Below, one piece after another: positions 1 through 9,136 of a DNA stretch of 64,000 nt. The notes beneath the pieces are model-generated. The model was not told the DNA's origin. It did not search any database and saw nothing but the letters and a program-made list of their open reading frames with translations. The DNA is from Streptomyces sp. GKU 895 (GTDB lineage Bacteria; Actinomycetota; Actinomycetes; Streptomycetales; Streptomycetaceae): NCBI GenBank assembly GCA_002027195.1, contig MWJO01000016.1, positions 39,296 through 103,295 on the forward strand, written 5' to 3'. The translations under genes were made by a program, and so were the position numbers. Position 1 is the first letter of the stretch, and each line of letters opens with the position of its first letter.

Positions 1-27
1 GGCCTGCTGGGGCATCTGCGACATCAA

Positions 28-2596
28 CTACACCCACGTCCGGGGGCGGTAACGGTTGGCACGTTCCACCAGGTCGATCCTCTCCTCGCCGCCCCGCGCG
101 AGCCGGGCCAGCGTGCGGTACGAACGCTCCAGTCCGAAGCGGAGTCCCCGCTCGTCCAGCTCGCTGCCGAGCAGCACCCGGCGGGCGGCCGGATCGGCGC
201 CCTGGCCACCGGAGAGTACCCAGTCCAGCGCGCAGCCGAGGACTTCGGCGGACAACTGCTCCCGGCGCGCCGGATCCAGTCCGTACGCGTCCAGCGCCTC
301 GACCTGCCCGGCGGCGGCGGTCAGGTCGTCGAGGAACGGTACGTCACCGGCGGCGGCCGTGCGTTGACGCAGCCGCGCCCGTACGGCGGCCACCCGGGCC
401 GCGGTGTAGTGGATGGACGACTCCGGAACCGACTCCAGGGTCCGTACGGCACTGGCGCGGTCGCCGGCGGCGAGCTGGACCCGCGCGAGCCCGAAGGCGG
501 CGCTGACGTAGCTGGGGTCGGTCGCCCAGACCAGGCGGTAGTACTCGGCGGCGTTGTCGAGCTGGCCCAGCACCTCCGCGCACAGGCCGAGCGCCAGCTT
601 CGGCGCGGGCTCGCCCGGGAAGGCGTCGTAGATGGCGTCGAAGGCGAGCGCGGCGGCTTCGTGATCGCCGGTGACGAGGGCGGCGATCCCGCGGTACCAG
701 ACCACCCGCCAGTCGTCGGGCCGCTCGTCCTCCACGCGCGTCAACGCCTCCAGCGCGGTGTGCGCGTCGCCGTTCTCCAGCCACGCCCGGATCTGCCGCA
801 GCCGCGTCTCGACGGACGGCGCGGGCGCGGCGGCGAGCGCGCCCAGCAACTCCGCGGCGGCGGTCGCCATGAGCCCGGCGAGGAAGCCGGCGTTGGGGTC
901 GGCGGGGTCGACCCGCGGCACGGGGAGGGCCAGCGCGGCGGCGGGCGTCGCGACGGGCTTGACCAGCGCCGCGGCACCCCCGGGCACCGGGACGGCCATG
1001 GCGCCCGCGGGCAGCGGGACGGCCGCGCCGACCGCGGTCACGGGGGCCGCGGGCAGAGCGACCCGGGCGGACCGGCGCGGAACGGCCACCCGAGCCCCCA
1101 GCCGCGAGACCTCCCCGTCCAGCTTCGGGAACAACTCCGTGTCCGGCACCCGCAGTTCGGGCCCGAACAGCGTCGACAGCGCGGGCCGCGCCCGGCCCGT
1201 CTGGAGCGACACGACCTCCCGCAGCACGCCCGTCAGCTGCTCCGCCATCTCCTGCGCGGAGGCGAAGCGGCGGGCCGGGTCGGGGTCGGTGGCGCGGACC
1301 AGGAGGCGGTAGAAGGACTCGTACTGGCGGAAGACCTCGATGTTGTCCGGGTCGGGCAGGGAGTCCACGAAGACGTTCGTGTAGCCCTGGAAGTCGAAGG
1401 TGAGGACGGCGAGCGTGCGGGCGACCGTGTACAGGTCGGACGCCACCGACGGGCCGACCTCGGCGACCTCCGGCGCCTGATAGCCGACCGTGCCGTAGAT
1501 GGCCGACTCGTCGTCGTCCATCCTGCGGACCGCGCCCATGTCGATGAGCTTGAGCTGGTCCTCGGTCTGGATGGCGTTGTCGACCTTGAAGTCGCAGTAC
1601 AGCAGGTTGCGGCTGTGGAGGTGGCCGAGCGCCTCCAGGGCCTCGATGCCGTACGCGCAGGCCTGCTCCACCGGGAGCGGGTCGCGCTTGCCGGCCGGGG
1701 TGCGGCGGTCGTTGGCGATCTCCTTGAGGGACTTGCCGCCGACGTACTCCATGACGATGTAGCCGTCCAGCGAGCCGGTGCGCTGGTCGAGGTGCTCGAC
1801 GAAGTTGTAGATCCGCACGATGTTGGCGTGCTCGATCTCCGCGAGGAAGCGCCGCTCGGAGATCGCCGCCGCCATCGCGTCCTGGTCGCCGGTGTCGAGG
1901 AGGCCCTTGAGGACCACCCAGCGGTCGGAGACCGCGCGGTCGACGGCGAGGTAGACCCAGCCGAGGCCGCCGTGCGCGAGGCAGCCCACGACCTCGTACT
2001 GGCCGTGCACGATGTCGCCCGACGTCAGCTTCGGAACGAACGAGTAGGGGTTGCCGCACTTGGTGCAGAAGCCCTCCGTCCGCCCCGGGCGGTCGCCGCG
2101 CGAACGGCCCACCGGTGCCCCGCAGTCCGAGCGGGAGCAGAACCGCTTGCGCTCGGGGACCTCGGGGTTCTCCAGCACCATCGCGCGCGGGTCGGGGACG
2201 CGGCACGTCCGGCACCTGCACCAGGCCGGCGCCGAGCCGGCCGCGGGTGCTCGACCCGGTGCTGGAACCCGAACTGCGCACCGACACCGAGCGGCCCGTC
2301 GTACGGCCCGACAGGGAGCGGGAGAGGCGGCCCGACACCGAGCGCCGGGACTTCGACGACTGGGACGTGCTGCGCGAGGTGCTGCGGCTGCTGCTGGAGC
2401 GCGCACTGCCGCTGCCGGAACCGCGCGAGCCCTTGCCGCCGCCGGTGATCCCGGTCGGCGGGGAACCCACCATCCCGCTCGCCGACACCACGGGAGCGAG
2501 TCCGCAGGTGTCGCAGTACAGCTCACCGCCGCCGACATCCTCGTACGTCCCGTCGCAGTCCGGCCGCTGACAGGTCTGCTGTGCCGCCTGGCTCAT
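28..2596 (-). CDS. pknG: PknG-type serine/threonine protein kinase (one-base frameshift)
   Basis: Eukaryotic-type Ser/Thr kinase of the PknG family. The first ~135 codons (ATG at 2596) and the rest lie in different frames. Removing one base from the G4 run at 2194-2197 joins them into 855 residues. Seen in order: an N-terminal zinc-ribbon-like cluster (C9, C14, C28, C31), a Ser/Arg-rich low-complexity stretch, a second rubredoxin-like cluster (CSRSDC and CTKC), a kinase domain with glycine-rich loop (LAHGGLGWVYLAVDR), VVLK lysine, catalytic loop YCDFKVDN, DMG instead of DFG, and GYQAPE, then a TPR-like C-terminus. Rubredoxin-kinase-TPR order is the PknG hallmark; in mycobacteria PknG controls 2-oxoglutarate and glutamate metabolism. 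Its ATG overlaps the upstream stop by 4 bp, so translation is coupled. The frameshift is probably a sequencing indel. Confidence 0.9.
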
Positions 2597-3933
2597 GACT
2601 GGCCCTCCCCCCTACGGTCCTCTGGCCCGCTCTGCTCCGGTACGCGCGGGGCGCGCAGCAGTTCGGCGGCCGCGTGCTGGTAGCGCAGCACGGCCTGTTC
2701 GGCGACGCGCAGATCGCAGGGCGCGCTCCACAGCATGCGGCGCGCCGCGTCGTAGCGCTCGATCAGGAACGGGTCCTCGGCGAGGCCGTGCCGGGCGACC
2801 TTCGCCTTGTACGCGTCGAGGCGGCCGCGCAGCTCCGCGCGGACCGCCAGTGGCTGGGTGACCGCGGTCAACGACTCGCGGGCGCGCAGCAGTTCGTCCT
2901 CCGCCTTCTGCTCCAGCGACTCCAGGAGCGGGGACAGGCGGTGCCACTGGGCCTGTCTGCGGTACTCGGCGGCCGTCGCCAGCTGCTCCTGCAGCACGGT
3001 CGGCGGACCGCTGACGACCGGCACCTCCGTGGCCGCGATCTTCGCCAGCACCTCGCCGCGCGCGGTACGGGCCTCGGCGAGCGTGCGGTCCGCGCGGGAG
3101 AGCACGTCACGGAGCCTGATCAGCCGCTGCTCCGCGTCCTGGCGCACCGTCAGCACCGCGTCGATCTCGCGGCGCACGTCCTCCAGGGCGCGCGCCTCAC
3201 GGTCGTACACCGTCGTGTCCGGACGGCCGCCGCCCGGAGCCGAACTGCCCGGGGTGGGGTTCCAGTAGGCGAGCGGGTCGGAGACCACCTGCTCGCGCAG
3301 GTGCGTCAGCGTGCGCGTGATGCGCTCCAGGTCGTCGCCCGCCGGGTGCTCGCCCGGACGCACGCCCACCGAGTGCGCGAGCTTGCGGGTGCGCTGGAGT
3401 TCGGCGGCCAGTAAATCTATCCGCGCGGGCAGCGCCGACCACACCGCGTCGGCGGCGACGACCATGTCGAGCGAGGCCGCGTACAGCTCGTTCATCCGGT
3501 CGACCAGCGCGGCGAGGCTGAACCGCTCGCTGAGCTTGCCCGAACCGCCGTGCAGGGTCGGTGCGTTGGCCGTCGCCGTGGCCGTGGCGCTGCCCGCGAC
3601 CGTCACCGACTCGCCGCGCAGCAGTTCCGTCAGCTCCGCCAGGTCCTCACGGCTGGACCAGCGGCGCCGCGACCTGATCTCCCGGGCGCTGCGCAACGCG
3701 TCCGTGTACGCGTCGAAGTACGCCCACAGCAGCGTGATCGACGCCTCCGCGGACGCCCAGCGCTCCTTGGTGACACCCGTGAGCTCGGCGCCCTCCAGGA
3801 GCCTGCGGCCGGAGTGGTCCTGCAGGGCGAGGAGCGAGGTCTCGATCGCCTCGTACTCCGCGCCGAGCCGCGCCAGCGCACGGTCCACCTCGTCCCGGTC
3901 CATCACCGGCCCGGGGGGTCCCGTGACGCCCAT
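2593..3933 (-). CDS. Conserved coiled-coil protein between glnH-like and pknG
   Basis: A soluble 446-residue protein with no signal peptide or membrane segment. It is rich in Ala, Arg, Glu and Leu with long heptad-like helices, notably about residues 235-290 and 330-400, so it is probably largely coiled coil. The centre holds a short Gly/Ala/Thr linker. I do not recognise a named domain. The start is ATG at 3933 with GAGAGGTG just upstream; ATG at 3903 is an alternative. Its stop overlaps the pknG start as ATGA, and it lies 73 bp downstream of the glnH-like gene, so all four genes look like one transcript. By position it could be a scaffold or adaptor between the membrane sensor and PknG. That role is inference only. 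Confidence 0.8.
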   Translation of the reverse strand: MGVTGPPGPVMDRDEVDRALARLGAEYEAIETSLLALQDHSGRRLLEGAELTGVTKERWASAEASITLLWAYFDAYTDALRSAREIRSRRRWSSREDLAELTELLRGESVTVAGSATATATANAPTLHGGSGKLSERFSLAALVDRMNELYAASLDMVVAADAVWSALPARIDLLAAELQRTRKLAHSVGVRPGEHPAGDDLERITRTLTHLREQVVSDPLAYWNPTPGSSAPGGGRPDTTVYDREARALEDVRREIDAVLTVRQDAEQRLIRLRDVLSRADRTLAEARTARGEVLAKIAATEVPVVSGPPTVLQEQLATAAEYRRQAQWHRLSPLLESLEQKAEDELLRARESLTAVTQPLAVRAELRGRLDAYKAKVARHGLAEDPFLIERYDAARRMLWSAPCDLRVAEQAVLRYQHAAAELLRAPRVPEQSGPEDRRGEGQS

Positions 3934-4006
3934 CGATCACCTCTCGCTGCTGGTCTGGTTGTCGGGGGTGCAGTGCTTGCTGTTCGGGGTGCCTGTGCGG
4001 GTCCGT

Positions 4007-5074
4007 TCAGCTCGTGCGGAGGTACTCCGCCGGTGTCGGCGGCTTCGACTTCGCGGAGTCCTTGTCCAGTGTCGCCGACAGCCACTTGTCGTACGACGCC
4101 TGCCAGCCGTTCGCGGTGTCCTTGCGGTAGTCCGCCAGGATCTGGTTGACCCGGCGTACCAGATCGTCGGCCTTCAGGTTCATCGCCACGCCGTAGTACT
4201 CGGTCGTGAACGGCTCGCCCTTCAGCTGGACCGTCGGGTCCTGGGCCGCCTGGCTCGCGGCGAGGGCGCCGTCCGTCACCACGGCGTCCACCTCGCCGAG
4301 TTGGAGGCGGACGAGGCAGTCGAGCTGGTTGGGGACCGGCTCGACGATCTTCGCCGTCGCCGGGAGCCTGCCCGCCTTCTGGTCGTCCGTGAGCGTGGTG
4401 TTCGCCGTCGAACCCTCCGCCGTGCAGATCCTCTTGCCGGCGAGCGTGCCGTCGTACCCCTTGACCGTCGAGGACTTGGGGGCGAGGACCTGCTGGCCGG
4501 TCTTGAAGTACGGGGCGGAGAACGCGACCTGGCCCAGGCGCTTGCAGTTGATGGTCATCGTGCGCACCACCATGTCGACCCGGCCCTCCTGGAGCGCCGG
4601 TATGCGCTGGTTGGTGGGGATCGCCTTGAACAGCACCGCGTTCGGGTCGCCGAGGATCTCCGCGGCGATCCGGTGCACCAGGTCGATGTCGAAGCCCTCC
4701 AGCTCACCGCTGGTGCCGGCGTTCGGGTTGCGGTAGCCCCAGCGGTAGCTGTTCTGGTCCACGCCGACGATCAGCTTGCGCTTGTCTCCCACCCGGGCCT
4801 TGATCTTCTTGATGGTGTCGCCGTCCGCGCCCGACGGGGACAGCGTCTGCTTCTCCGGCGCCTTGGCGATCTGCGGATCCTGGCAGGGGTCGTCCTCGGC
4901 CCGCGCCTGGCTGCCGTGGGCCACACCGGTGCCGCCGGTGCCGGTGCCGTCGGCGCCCTTCGACTGCGTCAGCGGCAGCAGCAGCACGAACGCGAGCGCG
5001 AGGGCGCAGACCACCGCCATCGCGGCCACACCGCCCCAGCCCTTCAGACCGGCCCGCAGACGTCGTACGTTCAT
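4007..5074 (-). CDS. glnH: Membrane-anchored amino-acid (glutamate/glutamine-type) binding protein, GlnH-like
   Basis: Periplasmic-type solute-binding protein of the polar amino-acid family (SBP family 3), 355 residues. An N-terminal hydrophobic segment (about residues 14-37) follows basic residues, but there is no clear lipobox, so it is probably held by an uncleaved transmembrane anchor. The folded domain begins near residue 95 with the GVDQNSYRWGYRNP segment and contains GFDIDLVHRIAAEILG and a typical PTNQRIPALQEGRVDMVV lobe. The start ATG at 5074 was chosen because the signal segment follows directly; the frame stays open upstream but reads as a shadow of the membrane gene. In mycobacteria GlnH binds Asp/Glu and signals through GlnX to PknG. 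The same gene order here suggests a sensing rather than transport role, and no ABC permease or ATPase is adjacent. Confidence 0.85.
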   Translation of the reverse strand: MNVRRLRAGLKGWGGVAAMAVVCALALAFVLLLPLTQSKGADGTGTGGTGVAHGSQARAEDDPCQDPQIAKAPEKQTLSPSGADGDTIKKIKARVGDKRKLIVGVDQNSYRWGYRNPNAGTSGELEGFDIDLVHRIAAEILGDPNAVLFKAIPTNQRIPALQEGRVDMVVRTMTINCKRLGQVAFSAPYFKTGQQVLAPKSSTVKGYDGTLAGKRICTAEGSTANTTLTDDQKAGRLPATAKIVEPVPNQLDCLVRLQLGEVDAVVTDGALAASQAAQDPTVQLKGEPFTTEYYGVAMNLKADDLVRRVNQILADYRKDTANGWQASYDKWLSATLDKDSAKSKPPTPAEYLRTS

Positions 5075-5088
5075 CGTCACGCCCCCTT

Positions 5089-6539
5089 TCACCGGTACTC
5101 CGACAGCCTGCGGCCGATGCCGAGGACCGCGCCGGCCGCGCCCAGGACGGCGAGCACCGCCGCTCCCACGGTCAGGCCCGTCATCGCGTCCAGGCCGTCG
5201 CCGGCCGCCTGCTTGAACTCGGTCTCCTCGTGCGCGATCGCCGTGGCGAGATTGTCGTCGACGCTGTCGAAGCACTCGCCCGTCGCGTTCTCGGGACCGA
5301 TGACCCGGTTCAGCGCCGCCTCGTAGTTGCCGTTGTCGTCCTCGTCGCGGGCCGCTCTGTGGCGGTTCTGCCACTCCGTCATGTTGCCCTGGGCCGCGGT
5401 GACCGGCTTCTCGCCGGTGCTGTCGTCGGCGAGCTTCGCCGCTTCGGCCAGGCCCGCGCCGAGGGTCTTCATGTCCTTCTGGAAGTCGCTGTCGTACGCG
5501 TCCAGCGTCTGCTCCACGCCGTTCGCGTCCTTCACCGTGACCGTCTCGGCGCCGCGGGCGACCAGGGTGAGGTTCTCGTTGCCGCGCGCCTTCAGGGAGG
5601 CGATGCGGGCGTCGTGCAGGACGTTGAGGGAGCGGACGCCGTGGTCGTAGGAGTCGTTCAGGCCGGCGCGGGCGACGGTGTGGCCGACGACCAGCCACAG
5701 CAGGACGACGGTGGCGGTGGCGGTCGCCGCCACCAGGCCGTGGTTCAGGACCCGGTTGGTGCGCCGGTAGTTGCGGTGCTGGGCCCAGGCGAGCGCGGCG
5801 AGGACCAGGACGCCGAGGGCTATCGCCGCCCACGGGTAGGGCGTCGCGTCGTCGTAGTCGGCGCGCAGGCGTTCGTTCTCGCTCGTGTACAGGTCCTCCG
5901 CCGCCGGGAGCATGTCGTTCTGCATCTTCTCGTTGGCGTAGCGCAGGTACGCGCCGCCGACCGGGAAGCCCTGACGGTTGTAGGTGCGGGCGCGCTCCAC
6001 GAGGCCCTTGTACTCCGGCAGGAGGCGGTTGAGCTTCGTCACCGTGGCCGCGGCCGGGGAGTCGGGGTCCGAGTTCGCGGCGGCCTTGACGAGGCCGGCG
6101 GCCGCCTTGTCGATGTCCTTCTCGTAGCGGTCGCGGGAGGTCGCCGTCTCCTGGCCGCCGGCGAGGAAGCCGCTGGAGGCGGCCGTGTTGGCGTCGGCGA
6201 GGCTGCGGTAGATGTCGGCGGCGGCGCTGCTGAGCGGCTGGCTCTTGTTGAGGACGTCGTCGGCGGCGGCCGCGCGGTCGGCCGTCTGCCAGGCGGTGAC
6301 GGCGCCGAACGCGAGGACCAGGGCGGCGAGGAAGGCGCCGATGATGCGAGCGGCCGGTTCGGCCGCGTGGCGCAGGCGGTCGACGCCCTCGGCGAACGCG
6401 GTGCGGCGGGTTCCTGGGCGGTGGGGCGGTGGCCGGTGGGTGCCTGCCCTGCGCCTGGGGTCCTGGTTGCGGTGGTTACGGCATCGTGGGCATGCCGAGG
6501 CTCGGCGGTGTGCCGCGCTGCTTTTCGGCGGTGTGTCAC
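5089..6539 (-). CDS. glnX: GlnX-like sensor membrane protein (one-base frameshift)
   Basis: Membrane protein with a large extracytoplasmic helical region, like mycobacterial GlnX. The best start is GTG at 6539, five bases after GGGGAGG. That frame (MTHRRKAARH...) must shift by one near the GGG run at 6408-6410 to enter the long downstream frame, giving about 483 residues. Visible segments: a basic Pro-rich cytoplasmic N-terminus, TM1 (IIGAFLAALVLAFGAVTAW), a polar helical sensor region, TM2 near PWAAIALGVLVLAALAW, TM3 near ATATATVVLLWLVVGHTVA, a second Asp/Glu-rich external region, and a last TM before the terminal GIGRRLSEYR. It heads the four-gene operon. Without the correction no in-frame ATG or GTG precedes TM1, which is why I think an indel is present. 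Confidence 0.75.
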
Positions 6540-6898
6540 TGTGACCTCCCCATGGTCATCTGTCGCCGCAAGTATCGCTGCCGGGACCGACAATGCGCAC
6601 CGGCCTTCACTGGATCTTGATCGGATCGCAGCGTGTGCCGGAATCCCGGCACCGACAGCGCCCGCACCACCCTGCCCAATCCACGTCGGGGAATCTGTTC
6701 GGTTCCCGGTTCGGGCGTTCGGTGGGGGTCGCGTGGTGCGGTTCGGTTGGTGGGCGGGCCGCGCCGGGGTGTCCGTCCTCGGAACGGCGCGGAATCGGGC
6801 GTTCAGATAAGGCGCCCGTGTTGACGCGCCAACCGCTGCGGGCGGACACCCCGCACGTCCCTTCCGCCGTCGCGCACCAACGGTCCGTGGTGCGTCCG
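6540..6898. promoter_or_regulatory. Intergenic region upstream of the glnX-pknG operon
   Basis: About 360 bp without a convincing gene lies between csnK (ends 6899) and the glnX start. It must hold the glnX operon promoter. The clearest element is a perfect 7-bp inverted repeat with a 4-base loop, GTGCCGG-AATC-CCGGCAC, at 6635-6652. It could be an operator or a short hairpin. There is no T-tract, so it is a poor intrinsic terminator. I could not assign -35/-10 boxes with confidence. Confidence 0.5.
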
Positions 6899-7864
6899 TC
6901 AGGGCTCGTAGTGCTCCCTCGTTCGCGTCTGGGCCGTCACTGGTGCCCCTACGTCGTCCAAGCCCAGGAGTGCCGCTCCCAGGACGGGGCTTGCCGTGAC
7001 CACTTGGGGTACGGCCTTGGGGGCGCGGGTGGTGAGCAAGTCGCGTATGCCTGTGTCCAGTTGGGGGTGGCGTGCCGCCAGTACGCCGCCGCCCAGGAGG
7101 ACCGGGGTCTCCTCCGTCAGGAGGTCCAGGCGGGTCAGGGCCACCGTGGCCATCGCCACCACCTCTTCGGCCAGGCGGTCCACCAGGGCGCGGGCCGTGG
7201 GGTCTCCGTCGGCTGCCGTGGTGAAGAGGACCGGGGTGAGTTCGTGGCGGCGGGCGGGGTGGATGTCCTCTCGGTGCAGGGCTTCTATCAGGGCGTACAT
7301 GGACGGGAGGCCGAAGTGGGCGGGCAGGGTGCGGGCCAGGGCGGTGGCGTCGCCGCGGCCGTCCTCCGCCCTTGCCGCGTGCCACATGGCCTCCTCCGCG
7401 AGGCCCCAACCGCCGCCCCAGTCGCCGGAGATGCGGCCCAGTGCCGGGAAGCGGGCGGTGCGGCCGTCGGGGCGCATGCCGACGCAGTTGATGCCGGCGC
7501 CGCAGACCACGGCCACGCCGCGGGGTTCGGCGGCGCCGGCGCGGAGGATGGCGAAAGTGTCGTTGCGGACCGTGACGGTGGTGCCCCAGGCGCGGGCCCG
7601 TAGGGCTTCGGCCAGTTGCTCTTCCTCGAAAGGGAAGTCCGCGTTCGCCAGGCACGCCGAGATGTGGTCTGTGGTGGTGGCGCCGGCCGTGGTGAAGGCT
7701 TTCGTCACTGCTTCGGCCACGGTGTCCAGTGCCGCCTCGACGCCCGTCGTGTGGGGGCGGAAGCCGCCTCCTCGCGCCGTGGCCAGGACCGTTCCGTCGG
7801 CGGCCAGGACGGCGACGTCCGTCTTGCTGTTGCCCGCGTCTATGGCGAGGACACGTGCGGTCAT
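6899..7864 (-). CDS. csnK: BadF/BadG-family sugar kinase of the chitosan-oligosaccharide operon
   Basis: ATPase/kinase of the BadF/BadG/BcrA/BcrD family, the fold of N-acetylglucosamine kinases. The N-terminal phosphate-binding motif is VLAIDAGNSKTDVAVL, VRNDTFAILRAGA supplies the catalytic Asp region, VVCGAGINCVG is the second phosphate loop, and GRISGDWGGGWGLAEEAMW is typical of GlcNAc kinases. The start ATG at 7864 overlaps the csnH stop as ATGA (321 residues); a GTG two codons upstream is possible. As the last gene of the csnR-K operon it probably phosphorylates glucosamine or a short glucosamine oligomer after uptake. The substrate is inferred from operon context. Confidence 0.85.
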   Translation of the reverse strand: MTARVLAIDAGNSKTDVAVLAADGTVLATARGGGFRPHTTGVEAALDTVAEAVTKAFTTAGATTTDHISACLANADFPFEEEQLAEALRARAWGTTVTVRNDTFAILRAGAAEPRGVAVVCGAGINCVGMRPDGRTARFPALGRISGDWGGGWGLAEEAMWHAARAEDGRGDATALARTLPAHFGLPSMYALIEALHREDIHPARRHELTPVLFTTAADGDPTARALVDRLAEEVVAMATVALTRLDLLTEETPVLLGGGVLAARHPQLDTGIRDLLTTRAPKAVPQVVTASPVLGAALLGLDDVGAPVTAQTRTREHYEP

Positions 7865-9129
7865 GCCCACGCGAGATGCTCCCGGTTGTGTGCGATCAGG
7901 CGGTCGGTGAGGTGGTCGGCGTACTCGTACTGGCCGATCAGGGGGTGGGAGAGCAGCGCCTTGAAGACGCGGTTCCGGCCGCCGTGCAGGGCCGCTTCCA
8001 GGGCGAGGTCCTCGTAGGCCGTGACGTTGGCGATCAGGCCCGCGTAGAGGGGGGTCCGAGGGGGTGCGACGGGGAGGGGGGTGGGGCCCTTCTGGCCCAC
8101 CGCCGCCTGCACTTCGATCACCGCGTCGTCGGGGAGGAAGGGGAGTGTGCCGTTGTTGCGGGTGTTCACCACCTGGTACGGGCTTCCCGCGCCGGTGAGC
8201 AGGGCCGCGGCCAGGTCCACCGCCGCCTCCGAGTAGTACGCGCCGCCGCGCTTGGACAGGAGCTCCGGCTTCTCGTCCAGGGCGGGGTCGGCGTAGAGCG
8301 ACAGCAACTGGGCCTCCATCGCGGCGACTTCGGCCGCCCGGGAGGGCTTGGTGCGTAGTTCTCGTACGACCTCGTCATGGGCGTAGAAGTAGCGGAGGTA
8401 GTAGGAGGGGATCGTGCCGAGGCGGGTGAGGAGGGGGCGGGGGAGGTGGAGGTCCGCCGCTATCGCCTCGCCGTGGTGGGTCAGGAGGTCGGGGAGGACG
8501 TTCCGGCCCTCGGGGCCGCCCAGGCGTACGGCTGTCTCCCAGGTGAGGTGGTTGAGGCCCACGTGGTCCAGGTGGACCTCGGAGGGGGCCACGTCGAGCA
8601 GGGCCGCGAACTTGCGCTGGAAGCCGATCGCCACGTTGCACAGGCCCACCGCCTTGTGGCCCGCCTGGAGGAGGGCCCGGGTGACGATGCCGACCGGGTT
8701 GGTGAAGTCGATCAGCCAGGCGTCGGGGTTGGCGCGGCGGACCCGGTCCGCGATGTCCAGGACGACGGGGACCGTGCGCAGGGCTTTGGCCAGGCCACCG
8801 GCTCCTGTTGTCTCCTGGCCCACGCAGCCGCATTCCAGGGGCCAGGTCTCGTCCTGTTCGCGGGCCGCCTGGCCGCCCACGCGGAGCTGGAGCAGGACCG
8901 CGTCGGCGCCGTCCACGGCCGCGTCCAGGTCGGAGGTGGTGGTGATACGGCCGTCGTGGTGCTGCTTCGCGAAGATGCGGCGGGCCAGGCCGCCCACCAG
9001 GTCGAGGCGTTCGGCCGACGGGTCGACCAGGACGAGGTCCTCGATGGGCAGGGTGTCCCGCAAGCGGGCGAAGCCGTCGATGAGTTCGGGGGTGTAGGTC
9101 GAACCGCCGCCTACCACGGTGAGTTTCAT
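7861..9129 (-). CDS. csnH: Glycoside hydrolase family 4 (6-phospho-beta-glucosidase-like)
   Basis: GH4 glycosidases use NAD+ and a divalent metal in an oxidation-elimination mechanism. The 422-residue protein starts with the Rossmann motif MKLTVVGGGSTYTPELIDG. It has DFTNPVGIVT for cofactor and substrate binding, the metal-ligand cysteine in GLCNVAIGFQ, and HVGLNHLTWE with the metal/catalytic histidine region. Length and motifs are normal for the family. It lies 7 bp downstream of the csnG permease and overlaps csnK by 4 bp. In the operon it probably cleaves imported glucosamine oligosaccharides, phosphorylated or not. Annotation as 6-phospho-beta-glucosidase is family-based, and the true substrate should follow the transporter. 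Confidence 0.88.
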   Translation of the reverse strand: MKLTVVGGGSTYTPELIDGFARLRDTLPIEDLVLVDPSAERLDLVGGLARRIFAKQHHDGRITTTSDLDAAVDGADAVLLQLRVGGQAAREQDETWPLECGCVGQETTGAGGLAKALRTVPVVLDIADRVRRANPDAWLIDFTNPVGIVTRALLQAGHKAVGLCNVAIGFQRKFAALLDVAPSEVHLDHVGLNHLTWETAVRLGGPEGRNVLPDLLTHHGEAIAADLHLPRPLLTRLGTIPSYYLRYFYAHDEVVRELRTKPSRAAEVAAMEAQLLSLYADPALDEKPELLSKRGGAYYSEAAVDLAAALLTGAGSPYQVVNTRNNGTLPFLPDDAVIEVQAAVGQKGPTPLPVAPPRTPLYAGLIANVTAYEDLALEAALHGGRNRVFKALLSHPLIGQYEYADHLTDRLIAHNREHLAWA

Positions 9130-9136
9130 TGCGGGA

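Noticed and set aside
364..2448. Long plus-strand ORF (694 codons) over pknG
   Set aside because: It is antisense to a clear kinase and its translation is Arg/Gly/Val-rich nonsense typical of GC-rich shadows.
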